This document shows, in pieces, positions 6,736 through 13,562 of a DNA stretch of 16,632 nt. Under the pieces are notes generated by a model. It made no database searches, was not told the origin of the DNA, and was given only the letters and a program-made list of their open reading frames with translations. Numbering within the stretch: the stretch's first letter is position 1; the number at the start of each line of letters is the position of its first letter. The DNA is from Clostridia bacterium (lineage in GTDB: Bacteria > Bacillota > Clostridia > Oscillospirales > Acutalibacteraceae): positions 1 to 16,632 of the forward strand of contig CAAFXQ010000266.1 in NCBI GenBank assembly GCA_900767015.1, given 5' to 3'. A program made the position numbers and the translations under genes.

Positions 6736-7533
6736 TTATGCTTCGGGCGGCCAGATTTTCTTTTCGTTTTCTTCCTTGGTCACCCAAAGATGCTCGGGGA
6801 TAAAGTACGGCGTGATATACGGATTTCCGTCAAGGTTGCGGATTGTCCAAAGATACCACATCGCATAGCCCGGTGCGGTCGTCTGCGGATGGGTTTCGCC
6901 TTTGGTGATGAGGACAGTCGAGTTATTGTGCGTCTTGATAACGTCCTCGTCAAGCTCGGCAAAGCCGTAGCCGTTTTCGGGGTTGAATTTATAGAAATAA
7001 ACCTCCGGTTGGGGGTGATTGTGCGGCGGATAGCTGCTCCACTTACCCGGATAGCCGATAACCTCACCGATAACGAAGTTTGAATACGGAGCGTTCGACT
7101 GGTCAAAAACGGTTCTGACGATTCTCGTGGAAGCCTCACGCATTGTACCCTTGCCTCTTTGCTCACTTCGGCACTCCTCGGGCGTGTACAGCTTCGGGGT
7201 AAAGGTCTTTTCGTTGTCTGTACGGTGAACGCACCATTCGCTTTCGCCGTGAGCGGTAATTTTGATTTCAACGTCGTTCGGAACGTGAAGCACCCACGGG
7301 TCGTAATCGAAGCAGTTCGGGCGCTCGATTTCTACCGTCTTGCCGTCAAATTCAACGGTCGCCTTGCCGTAGGTGAAAAGATAGACTCTTTCAAGGTGCT
7401 GACTTTCGGAAAAAACGTCGCCGTCTTTCATGCGAAGAATACCGAAGTCCATCAATGCGCCCTGCTCGGCGTTATCCATGGTCGTAATTTCATTGTAACC
7501 GTAAGGGAAATCCTTGGGTCCTCTGATATGCAT
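6736..7533 (-). CDS. iolB: 5-deoxyglucuronate isomerase
   Basis: A 265-residue bicupin-type protein that converts 5-deoxy-D-glucuronate to 2-deoxy-5-keto-D-gluconate, the step after IolD. The metal-binding cupin motif is clear: YPPHNHPQPEVYFYKF (168–183), with H171, H173 and E177 as likely ligands, and a later His in KGETHPQTTAPGYAMWYLW (211–229). MHIRGP at the start and PYFIPEHLW near the end are also IolB-like. Length is near the family norm. The ATG at 7533 has AGAGGTG upstream and follows the iolG stop by 14 nt, so the gene is co-transcribed with iolG. Confidence 0.95.
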   Translation of the reverse strand: MHIRGPKDFPYGYNEITTMDNAEQGALMDFGILRMKDGDVFSESQHLERVYLFTYGKATVEFDGKTVEIERPNCFDYDPWVLHVPNDVEIKITAHGESEWCVHRTDNEKTFTPKLYTPEECRSEQRGKGTMREASTRIVRTVFDQSNAPYSNFVIGEVIGYPGKWSSYPPHNHPQPEVYFYKFNPENGYGFAELDEDVIKTHNNSTVLITKGETHPQTTAPGYAMWYLWTIRNLDGNPYITPYFIPEHLWVTKEENEKKIWPPEA

Positions 7534-7547
7534 TGTAAAACACCTCT

Positions 7548-8561
7548 TTACAGAATTTCGGAAATTTTAACGGGTCTGCCCTCTTTTAAGGACTTCTTCG
7601 CCGCAATGGCAATCAGGATGGCGTTAAGGCCGTCCGTACCGGTTGTCGGAGTCGGCTTGTCGTTCTGGATTGCATCAACGAACTGAATCATTTCGTCACG
7701 GAACGACTGCATATATCTTTCGAGGAAGAAATAAAGCGGTTTATCGGTCATAACGGCGTCGGCGTTCATCAGCGTAACGTTTGTCGGGGTGTCGTTTGCG
7801 GCAACGGCGGCGCCGAGGGAACCGAAAGCCTCCACTCTCTGGTCATAGCCGTAGGCGGCACGGCGGCTGTTGTCGATTACGCCGAGAGCACCGTTTTTGA
7901 ACTTGAGGTTGATAATTGCCGTATCAACGTCGCCGGCTTCACCGATTGCCGGGTCAACAAGGCAAGTGGCATTAACGAAGATTTCTTCAACCTCACTGCC
8001 AGCGATGAAACAAGCCATATCGAAATCGTGAATCGTCATGTCAAGGAAGATTCCGCCCGAAACAGCGGCATATTCGGCTGACGGCGGCTCGGGGTCACGG
8101 GACGTGATCTTGACAAGCTCAAGATTTCCGATTTTGCCCTCGTTGATAAGCTCTTTAATATGGGCAAAGTTATGGTCAAAGCGTCTGTTGAAGCCGACCT
8201 GAAGCTTCACGCCTGCTTCCTTTACGGTGTCGATAACCGCCTGAACCTTTTCCGGGGTCAGGTCAACCGGCTTTTCGCAGAAAACGTGCTTGCCGGCCTT
8301 TGCGGCTTCGATGGAGATATCCGCATGGGTGTCGGTCGAGGAGCAGACAAGAACAGCGTCGATTTCGGGATCGGCGAGCATATCCTTATAGCTGTCGTAT
8401 ACCTTTTCTACGCCGTATTCGTCGGCAAGAGCCTGAAGTCCGTCCTTGAAAACGTCGGTAATGCCGAGAACTTTAGCGTTCGGGACATTGTATGTAATAG
8501 ACTTAAGATGTACCTTGCCGATTCGGCCGGCGCCGATGATTCCGATGTTTAACTGCTTCAT
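7548..8561 (-). CDS. iolG: Inositol 2-dehydrogenase (Gfo/Idh/MocA family)
   Basis: A 337-residue NAD-dependent dehydrogenase that oxidises myo-inositol to scyllo-inosose, the first pathway step. The Rossmann motif is IGIIGAGRIGKVH (6–18). The catalytic Lys is in VFCEKPVDLTPE, and the substrate-site Asp and His are in IFLDMTIHDFDMACF, as in IolG of Bacillus. Other Gfo/Idh/MocA enzymes share these motifs, but position at the head of iolB–iolD–iolE makes the inositol assignment firm. The start has a near-perfect GGAGG 7 nt before ATG at 8561. The gene is preceded by its own promoter and an ~85-nt leader. Confidence 0.94.
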   Translation of the reverse strand: MKQLNIGIIGAGRIGKVHLKSITYNVPNAKVLGITDVFKDGLQALADEYGVEKVYDSYKDMLADPEIDAVLVCSSTDTHADISIEAAKAGKHVFCEKPVDLTPEKVQAVIDTVKEAGVKLQVGFNRRFDHNFAHIKELINEGKIGNLELVKITSRDPEPPSAEYAAVSGGIFLDMTIHDFDMACFIAGSEVEEIFVNATCLVDPAIGEAGDVDTAIINLKFKNGALGVIDNSRRAAYGYDQRVEAFGSLGAAVAANDTPTNVTLMNADAVMTDKPLYFFLERYMQSFRDEMIQFVDAIQNDKPTPTTGTDGLNAILIAIAAKKSLKEGRPVKISEIL

Positions 8562-8596
8562 TAAAATTCCTCCGTAGATTTTTGGATTTAAGTGAA

Positions 8597-8635
8597 ACGG
8601 CGGCGAAATCAGACAGATTCACCTGTTTGTGCCGT
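8597..8635 (-). promoter_or_regulatory. Nested inverted repeats in the iolG leader (possible operator)
   Basis: Between the iolG promoter and its start the minus strand holds ACAG-N6-CTGT (8626..8613), inside an outer pair ACGGC (8635..8631) and GCCGT (8601..8597). These could be a repressor operator or a small leader fold. Nothing links them to a known inositol regulator, and the arms are short. Confidence 0.3.
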
Positions 8636-8654
8636 CAATATCACAGATATAGAA

Positions 8655-8683
8655 AGTATAACACAACGAAAATCAATATTCAA
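8655..8683 (-). promoter_or_regulatory. Sigma-A promoter of the iolGBDE operon
   Basis: TTGAAT (8683..8678), a 17-nt spacer and TATACT (8660..8655) on the minus strand, with transcription expected near 8648. The four iol genes follow with gaps of only 14–24 nt and no internal terminator, so this one promoter can serve all of them. Confidence 0.75.
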
Positions 8684-8736
8684 TAAAAAAGAGACAACTT
8701 CAAAGCAGAAAATTAAAAATTTTTAATCGGTTTTGT

Positions 8737-8776
8737 GACAAATATAAAACCGCTGTATGCAAAGTCACACAGCGGC
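8737..8776 (-). terminator. Terminator after the CapA-family gene
   Basis: CCGCTGT (8775..8769) pairs with ACAGCGG (8756..8750) across a 12-nt loop, followed by TTTTATATTTG on the minus strand. It lies just past the stop at 8789 and separates this gene from the iol promoter downstream. Confidence 0.8.
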
Positions 8777-8788
8777 AAATTTTAAGTA

Positions 8789-10171
8789 TTATGCGGCTTC
8801 GCCGGTCGTTCTTTCCCCGGCGGTAAGCGTTGTTGTCTCCTCGTCCGGTCTCGGAAGCGAGGCGAGGTAATCGTTACATTCCTTTACGCCCTCGGAAACA
8901 AGCTTCATCGTTCTTTCATAAGAGCCTTTGGCAAGCGAAAGTCCGTTCGAGGACTTGTCAAGTCCCAATGCGGCGGCGTCAAGATTATCGCTGAGCGGTA
9001 CAACATTGTACACGCTTTTTCCGCCCGAGGTATAAAGATGTACCCATGTCGGAACGACCTCGATATTTTCGAATACGACGCTTCCGTCGGAATACCGGGA
9101 AAAGCTCATCTTAAAGAACATTCCGTCCTCGGTGTGTCCGTCCTTGATTCCCATATACTGTCTTCTCTGGTTCGAAACCATGTTTCCCATCGAATAGACA
9201 CAAACGGTTTTGTGCGAAGAATTTGTAGCAGAAATCAGGTCGACCGGCTGAACGACATGGGGGTGACCGCCGATGATGACATCGACGCCCATATCGCAAA
9301 GCTTTTGGGCAATGCTCTTTTGGTAAGAGCTTTCTGTGAGGTTATATTCATATCCCCAATGAAGATAGACGACGAGCACATCGGCGCCCTTCTTTTTCAT
9401 TGCGGAGAGCTGCGTTTTCAGGTCGGAATAAAACGCATCAAGATTATTATAATCAAAGGAGTTGATAAGCGGAGCTGTTTCGGTATCGACTACAATCCCG
9501 TTCAGTGCCTTGCGTCCGGCGGCCGGCGGATCGGTTTCATAGGTGTAACAGGTAAAGCCGAAGTTGATACCGCCGATTTTCTTGACAAAGTATTTTGCGC
9601 CGGTTTCGCTTGTACGGGTTCCGACGTAGTCAAAGCCCTTTTCTTTCACAACCTGCTGGGTTCTTGTCACACCGAGTGCGGAAGAATCGTAGCAGTGATT
9701 ATTCGCCGTGAGCAGGCAGTCAACACCGGCGCCTTTCAAGGCATCGGCGATACTGTCGGGGGAATTGAAACACGGATAGCTCGAATACTTGCGGCCGTTT
9801 TCCGTACCGGCAAGCGTCGTTTCAAGGTTTGCAACAAAATAGTCACACCCTTTTATTTCGGACGAACAATAGGTAAAAATATTATTAAAATCGTATTCGC
9901 CGCTCGAGGAGGAATAGGCCGCTTCATAAATCGGCTTATGAATCAGCACGTCGCCTGTCGAGCCGATGGTGACGGTTGTTTCTTTCACGGGAACGGGCGG
10001 CTCGGTTACCGGCGGAAGAGTCGTAGCGTTTACGCCGTTAATCGGAACTACGTTCCCCTTTGAAACCGTTATAATACAAGATGCAAAAACGCCGACAAGA
10101 GCAATACAGATAATAACGATAATTGCCACCGTGCCTGCCGGCAGTTTGCCTGATTTTTTCTTTGAAGCCAT
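8789..10171 (-). CDS. CapA-family (PGA_cap) metallophosphatase-like membrane-anchored protein
   Basis: A 460-residue protein with a basic N-terminus and one hydrophobic segment (about 13–36), so it is probably anchored in the membrane with its body outside. A Thr/Pro-rich linker (about 49–66) leads to the CapA-type domain, related to calcineurin-like phosphoesterases. Visible motifs are TGDVLIH (72–78), ANLETTL (114–120), ANNHCYD (156–162), LHWGYEY (270–276), GGHPHV (301–306) and YSMGN. The C-terminus is Thr-rich. CapA itself belongs to poly-gamma-glutamate capsule export, but no capB or capC is nearby, and lone clostridial homologues are mostly of unknown role, so no substrate is proposed. 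The ATG at 10171 has AAGGTG upstream. It forms a single-gene unit with its own promoter and terminator. Confidence 0.88.
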   Translation of the reverse strand: MASKKKSGKLPAGTVAIIVIICIALVGVFASCIITVSKGNVVPINGVNATTLPPVTEPPVPVKETTVTIGSTGDVLIHKPIYEAAYSSSSGEYDFNNIFTYCSSEIKGCDYFVANLETTLAGTENGRKYSSYPCFNSPDSIADALKGAGVDCLLTANNHCYDSSALGVTRTQQVVKEKGFDYVGTRTSETGAKYFVKKIGGINFGFTCYTYETDPPAAGRKALNGIVVDTETAPLINSFDYNNLDAFYSDLKTQLSAMKKKGADVLVVYLHWGYEYNLTESSYQKSIAQKLCDMGVDVIIGGHPHVVQPVDLISATNSSHKTVCVYSMGNMVSNQRRQYMGIKDGHTEDGMFFKMSFSRYSDGSVVFENIEVVPTWVHLYTSGGKSVYNVVPLSDNLDAAALGLDKSSNGLSLAKGSYERTMKLVSEGVKECNDYLASLPRPDEETTTLTAGERTTGEAA

Positions 10172-10220
10172 AGAAATTCACCTTTCGCATAACTTATTAA
10201 ATTCGATACGCCTGTTTTTG

Positions 10221-10249
10221 ATTATACCTTATAAAAAAGTGTTTTTCAA
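10221..10249 (-). promoter_or_regulatory. Sigma-A promoter of the CapA-family gene
   Basis: TTGAAA (10249..10244), a 17-nt spacer and a consensus TATAAT (10226..10221) on the minus strand, about 50 nt before the start codon. It is one of the strongest promoter matches in the window and is divergent from the ligA promoter. Confidence 0.85.
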
Positions 10250-10279
10250 TAACAATTATCGAGAAAAAAAGCAAAACAG

Positions 10280-10308
10280 ATGAAAATTTTGTAAATTTGT
10301 GGTAAAAT
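10280..10308 (+). promoter_or_regulatory. Candidate promoter of ligA
   Basis: ATGAAA (10280–10285), a 17-nt spacer and TAAAAT (10303–10308). A TATAAT at 10308–10313 is an alternative -10 but has no -35 at proper spacing. The GGAGGG ribosome binding site at 10325–10330 follows closely, giving a short leader of about 20 nt. Confidence 0.5.
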
Positions 10309-10336
10309 ATAATGAATTATATTTGGAGGGTTAAAT

Positions 10337-12316
10337 ATGGATATCACCGCAGCAGAAAAAAGAGCCGCCGAGCTTCGTGAAATCATAAATTATCACAACA
10401 AAAAATACTACGAAAACGATGCGCCCGAAATCGAGGACTTCGAGTACGACCGCCTGATGCAAGAGCTTATCACGCTTGAAGAGCAGTTTCCGCCGCTTGC
10501 CGTGCCCGATTCTCCGACAAAACGGGTCGGCGGAAAAGCCAACACGCAGTTTTCACCCGTACGGCATGAGGTGCCGATGGAAAGCTTACAGGACGGCTTC
10601 AACAGAGAAGACGTTTACGCTTTTGACAAGAGAGTCAAAGAAAGCTTCAAAGACGCAAAATACGTTGTCGAGCCGAAAATCGACGGCCTTTCGGTAAGCC
10701 TTGAATACGAAAACGGTAAGTTTGTCCGGGGCTCAACACGGGGCGACGGTCTTGTCGGCGAGGACATTACGGCAAATCTGATGACAATCAAGTCGATTCC
10801 GAAAGTGCTCAACACTCCCCTGCCGCTTCTTGAGGTCCGGGGCGAAGTGTATATGCCGAAGTCGGTTTTCCTGTCTCTTGTCGCCGAGCAGGAGCTTCAC
10901 GATGAAAAGCCGTTCAAAAACCCGAGAAACGCCGCCGCCGGCTCCCTGCGGCAAAAGGATCCGAAAGTCACGGCGAAACGTCAGCTTGATATCTTTGTCT
11001 TTAATGTTCAGCGAATCAGCGGCGCAGAAATTACATCTCACCGTCAGTCGCTTGACTTTTTGAAAAGCCTTGGTTTTCACACCGTTCCGTTTTACACCGA
11101 GTGCGAAAATATTGACGAAGCCCTCGAAGAAATCGACCGCATCGGTCAGTCGAGAGGCTCACTCGCCTTTGACATTGACGGAGCGGTTATCAAGGTCAAC
11201 GACTTCGGTCAGCGAAAAGCTTTAGGCTCCACGTCAAAGTTCCCGAAATGGGCGCTAGCGTTCAAATATCCGCCCGAGGAAAAGGAAACGACGCTTCTTG
11301 ATATCGAAATCAACGTCGGACGGACAGGGGTACTTACCCCGACGGGAATTTTCGAACCGACACTGCTTGCCGGTACGACCGTCAGCCGTGCCACGCTTCA
11401 CAATCAGGATTTCATCAGCGAAAAGGATATCCGAATCGGTGACCGGGTGATTATCCGAAAAGCCGGAGACATCATTCCCGAGGTCGTTTCGGTAACCGAG
11501 CACGCAGAAAACTCTGTACCGTACAAAATGCCGACCGTGTGTCCGTCGTGCGGAAGCGAAACCGTCCGGGAGGACGGCGAAGCGGCTGTCCGGTGTCTGA
11601 ATCCCGACTGTCCGAGTCAGCTTCTTCGCAATATGATTCATTTTTGTTCGAGAGACGCTATGGACATCGAGGGCTTGGGCACAGCCGTTCTCGAAACGCT
11701 CATTTCAAGAGGGCTTATCAGAAAAGCTTCGGATATCTATAAGCTTCAAAAAGAGGACATCGCCCAAATCGAGCGTATGGGCGAAAAAAGTGCGGACAAT
11801 CTGATTGCCGCCGCCGAAAAATCCAAGGAAAACGACCTGTCCCGGCTGATTTTCGCCCTCGGAATCCGCCACATCGGACAAAAAGCCGCCAAGCTTCTTT
11901 CCGAGCGTTTCGGCGATATGGATTCGCTGATGAACGCGTCGGCTGAAGAAATCAGTGAAATTGACGGCTTCGGCGAAATCATGGCAAAAAGCGTGAAAGA
12001 GTTTTTCGCTCTCCCCGAAAGCCGGGATCTTGTCGGGCTTCTGAAAGACTGCGGCGTCAACATGAAAAGCCAGAAAGAAACGGTCGACAACCGCTTTGAC
12101 GGAATTACGTTCGTTCTGACAGGCACGCTTTCTCGGTTTACAAGAAGCGAGGCTTCGGCAATCATCGAAGAACGGGGCGGCAAGGTTTCGTCCTCGGTTT
12201 CGAAAAAGACGGGCATCGTTCTTGCCGGCGAGGACGCAGGCTCAAAACTTGTAAAAGCCAATCAGCTCGGTATCCGGGTCATCACCGAGCAGGAATTTGA
12301 AGAAATGATCCGATAA
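10337..12316 (+). CDS. ligA: NAD-dependent DNA ligase LigA
   Basis: A 659-residue protein with the full bacterial LigA layout. The Ia domain (HNKKYYENDAPEIEDFEYDRL, in part) binds NMN. The adenylation domain has the catalytic Lys114 in EPKIDGLSV. An OB fold lies near 318–400. The zinc finger has C402, C405, C420 and C425. Helix-hairpin-helix repeats span about 435–560, and a C-terminal BRCT domain about 584–659. It seals nicks in replication and repair using NAD as adenyl donor. The ATG at 10337 has GGAGGG 6 nt upstream. It is the only plus-strand gene in the window, alone in its transcription unit, and convergent with ispF. No abnormality is seen. Confidence 0.98.
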   Translation: MDITAAEKRAAELREIINYHNKKYYENDAPEIEDFEYDRLMQELITLEEQFPPLAVPDSPTKRVGGKANTQFSPVRHEVPMESLQDGFNREDVYAFDKRVKESFKDAKYVVEPKIDGLSVSLEYENGKFVRGSTRGDGLVGEDITANLMTIKSIPKVLNTPLPLLEVRGEVYMPKSVFLSLVAEQELHDEKPFKNPRNAAAGSLRQKDPKVTAKRQLDIFVFNVQRISGAEITSHRQSLDFLKSLGFHTVPFYTECENIDEALEEIDRIGQSRGSLAFDIDGAVIKVNDFGQRKALGSTSKFPKWALAFKYPPEEKETTLLDIEINVGRTGVLTPTGIFEPTLLAGTTVSRATLHNQDFISEKDIRIGDRVIIRKAGDIIPEVVSVTEHAENSVPYKMPTVCPSCGSETVREDGEAAVRCLNPDCPSQLLRNMIHFCSRDAMDIEGLGTAVLETLISRGLIRKASDIYKLQKEDIAQIERMGEKSADNLIAAAEKSKENDLSRLIFALGIRHIGQKAAKLLSERFGDMDSLMNASAEEISEIDGFGEIMAKSVKEFFALPESRDLVGLLKDCGVNMKSQKETVDNRFDGITFVLTGTLSRFTRSEASAIIEERGGKVSSSVSKKTGIVLAGEDAGSKLVKANQLGIRVITEQEFEEMIR

Positions 12317-12334
12317 GAAATCAGCAAAGAGAAC

Positions 12335-12374
12335 AGCGGTCAGAGGCATTCACGCAATCTGACCGCTTATTTTT
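12335..12374 (+). terminator. Terminator of ligA, possibly bidirectional
   Basis: AGCGGTCAGA (12335–12344) and TCTGACCGCT (12358–12367) form a perfect 10-bp stem with a 13-nt loop, followed by TATTTTT on the plus strand. On the minus strand the same stem follows ispF and is trailed by GTTCTCTTTG, so it may stop both convergent genes. Confidence 0.85.
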
Positions 12375-12407
12375 CTGATCTCTGAATTCTGTTTTCTGTT
12401 ATCTGAG
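12373..12407 (+). repeat. Degenerate heptanucleotide array 2 (5 units)
   Basis: Five adjacent 7-mers in register on the plus strand: TTCTGAT, CTCTGAA, TTCTGTT, TTCTGTT, ATCTGAG. TCTG is conserved in all five (consensus TTCTGWW). The array starts in the T-run of the ligA terminator and its last unit runs into the 3' end of ispF, supplying that gene's stop codon (12399–12401) and last two codons. Confidence 0.75.
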
Positions 12408-12866
12408 CAAGCATACCGCATGGGCGGCGATGCCCTCTTTTCGCCCGGTGAAGCCCAAGCCCTCTTCCGTCGTTGCCTTGACGCTGACGCAGTCAATGTC
12501 AATTCCGAGAGCGGCGGAAATCATCGCCCGCATATCATCAATGTACGGACGAAGCTTCGGCTGTTGAGCCAACACGGTGGCATCTACGTTCTCAATCTCG
12601 AAGCCGGCTTCTCTCACCTTGCGGCAAACCTGACGTAAAAGCTGTATGCTGTCTGCGCCCTCATACTGCGGGTCGGTATCGGGAAACAGCAGTCCGATAT
12701 CGCCGAGTGCCGCTGCGCCCAAAAGCGCATCGGAAATAGCGTGAAGCAAAACGTCGGCGTCCGAGTGACCGAGAAGTCCCATTTCGAACGGAATTTCCAC
12801 ACCGCCTAAAATCAGTTTTCTGTCTTTTGCAAACTTATGTACATCGTATCCGTGTCCTATTCTCAT
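12399..12866 (-). CDS. ispF: 2-C-methyl-D-erythritol 2,4-cyclodiphosphate synthase
   Basis: A 155-residue protein, normal for IspF, which cyclises CDP-methylerythritol phosphate to MEcPP with release of CMP in the MEP isoprenoid pathway. Metal ligands are visible as D8 and H10 in GHGYDVH and H42 in SDADVLLHA. The family's DIGLLFPDTDP and the C-terminal VKATTEEGLGFTGRKEGIAAHAV are also present. It stands alone here, not fused or adjacent to ispD. The ATG at 12866 is preceded by AAAGGA (12883..12878). Its end is touched by heptad array 2. It may be read from the comEC–holA transcript through the hairpin at 12901–12921, or from a weak local promoter. Confidence 0.97.
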   Translation of the reverse strand: MRIGHGYDVHKFAKDRKLILGGVEIPFEMGLLGHSDADVLLHAISDALLGAAALGDIGLLFPDTDPQYEGADSIQLLRQVCRKVREAGFEIENVDATVLAQQPKLRPYIDDMRAMISAALGIDIDCVSVKATTEEGLGFTGRKEGIAAHAVCLLR

Positions 12867-12898
12867 AACTTAACCGTTCCTTTCCAGATATTATAATG

Positions 12899-12921
12899 AA
12901 AATTTTGCCGCAGGCAAAATT
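12899..12921 (-). terminator. Palindrome between the RNase M5-like gene and ispF, terminator-like
   Basis: AATTTTGCC and GGCAAAATT form a perfect 9-bp stem with a 3-nt loop, followed on the minus strand by TTTTC. It could weakly terminate transcripts from comEC–holA–RNase M5 before ispF. It also closes one side of heptad array 3. The U-run is short, and half of it lies in the stem. Confidence 0.45.
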
Positions 12922-12923
12922 CA

Positions 12924-12958
12924 CCGAACTTCTTCACTATTCCCTCTTACTTCTTCCC
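12924..12958 (-). repeat. Degenerate heptanucleotide array 3 (about 5 units)
   Basis: On the minus strand: GGGAAGA, AGTAAGA, GGGAATA, GTGAAGA, AGTTCGG. The consensus is GKGAAGA; the fifth unit is poor. The array fills the space between two perfect palindromes, 12959–12984 and 12901–12921, with almost no base to spare. Unit length and copy number match arrays 1 and 2. Confidence 0.65.
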
Positions 12959-12984
12959 TGAAGCTTGAATTTTTTCAAGCTTCA
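12959..12984. repeat. Perfect 11-bp hairpin spanning the RNase M5-like stop codon
   Basis: TGAAGCTTGAA (12959–12969) and TTCAAGCTTCA (12974–12984) are exact reverse complements around a 4-nt loop. The 3' arm covers the TGA stop of the RNase M5-like gene (12977..12975) and its last codons. There is no U-tract after it on the minus strand, so RNA 3'-end protection or a repeat boundary is more likely than termination. Confidence 0.7.
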
Positions 12985-13562
12985 ATCTCCTTTACTTTTT
13001 GAATAAATTCTTCGTATGTGACAAATGTGTTCAATATTTTTACAAGCGACGAGGTGGACATTCTTTCGGGAAGAGAAAGCGCCGAAAGAAGCTTTTTTCG
13101 CTTGAGACTGCTGTTTTCCCGTCCCGACAGTCCATATTCGTACAGGTCAATGTTTGTGATAAGCCGCCGTTTTTCGTCCGTTTGTCCTGCCGTGACGCCT
13201 GCCTTTTTGAATGCGTCAAGAATCACCTGCTCCGGTACGCCCTCAACGCCGAGCTTGCCTTCCTTTGACCGTTCGGGTTTGCGCTTTTCCTTTCCGAACA
13301 GGTCGGGAATATAAACGTTAATGATTTTATCCTTCGGTACACACGAGGAAATAAAATTGCGTATCACAAAGCCCGCCGAATCGCTGTCGGTCAGGACGAT
13401 AATTCCCTTTTCGTCTGCAAGCCGCCTTATCAGCTTTTGCTTTTCGCTGTCCTTGAAAATCCCGAAGCCGTCGGTTTTGATAATCAGTCCGTCAATGAGG
13501 TTCGACAGCTTGATAACGTCGTATTTACCCTCGACAATAACAGGCCTGTCAAGCTTAATCAT
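12975..13562 (-). CDS. rnmV: Ribonuclease M5-like Toprim protein (DUF4093 type)
   Basis: A 195-residue protein. The N-terminal half is a Toprim domain: catalytic Glu11 in VIVEGKYD and the acidic pair D59/D61 in TDSDSAG. The segment PDLFGKEKRKPERSKEGKLGVEGVP is characteristic of ribonuclease M5, the Firmicute enzyme that trims 5S rRNA precursors, and the C-terminal part matches the associated DUF4093 region in length and style. The start ATG overlaps the holA stop as ATGA, indicating translational coupling. In Bacillus rnmV sits by rsmA; here it is in the comEC–holA operon instead. The M5 family assignment is good; 5S processing activity is inferred. Confidence 0.85.
   Translation of the reverse strand: MIKLDRPVIVEGKYDVIKLSNLIDGLIIKTDGFGIFKDSEKQKLIRRLADEKGIIVLTDSDSAGFVIRNFISSCVPKDKIINVYIPDLFGKEKRKPERSKEGKLGVEGVPEQVILDAFKKAGVTAGQTDEKRRLITNIDLYEYGLSGRENSSLKRKKLLSALSLPERMSTSSLVKILNTFVTYEEFIQKVKEIEA

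Noticed and set aside
9038..10063. A 341-codon open frame on the plus strand opposite the CapA-family gene
   Set aside because: It has no ribosome binding site or recognisable domain. It mirrors the CapA frame, whose protein shows clear family motifs. Long antisense frames are common here because of codon bias, as also opposite iolE (3944–4675) and the metallophosphoesterase (3148–3810).
12890..12917. Promoter for ispF: TTGCCT, 16-nt spacer, TATAAT on the minus strand
   Set aside because: The -10 is perfect, but the -35 lies in the palindrome arm, and the predicted start near 12883 would fall on the ribosome binding site. It is possible but too weak to list as a feature.
12924..12958. CRISPR-like array
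   Set aside because: The units are 7 bp with no spacers and no cas genes nearby. These are tandem heptads, not CRISPR repeats.
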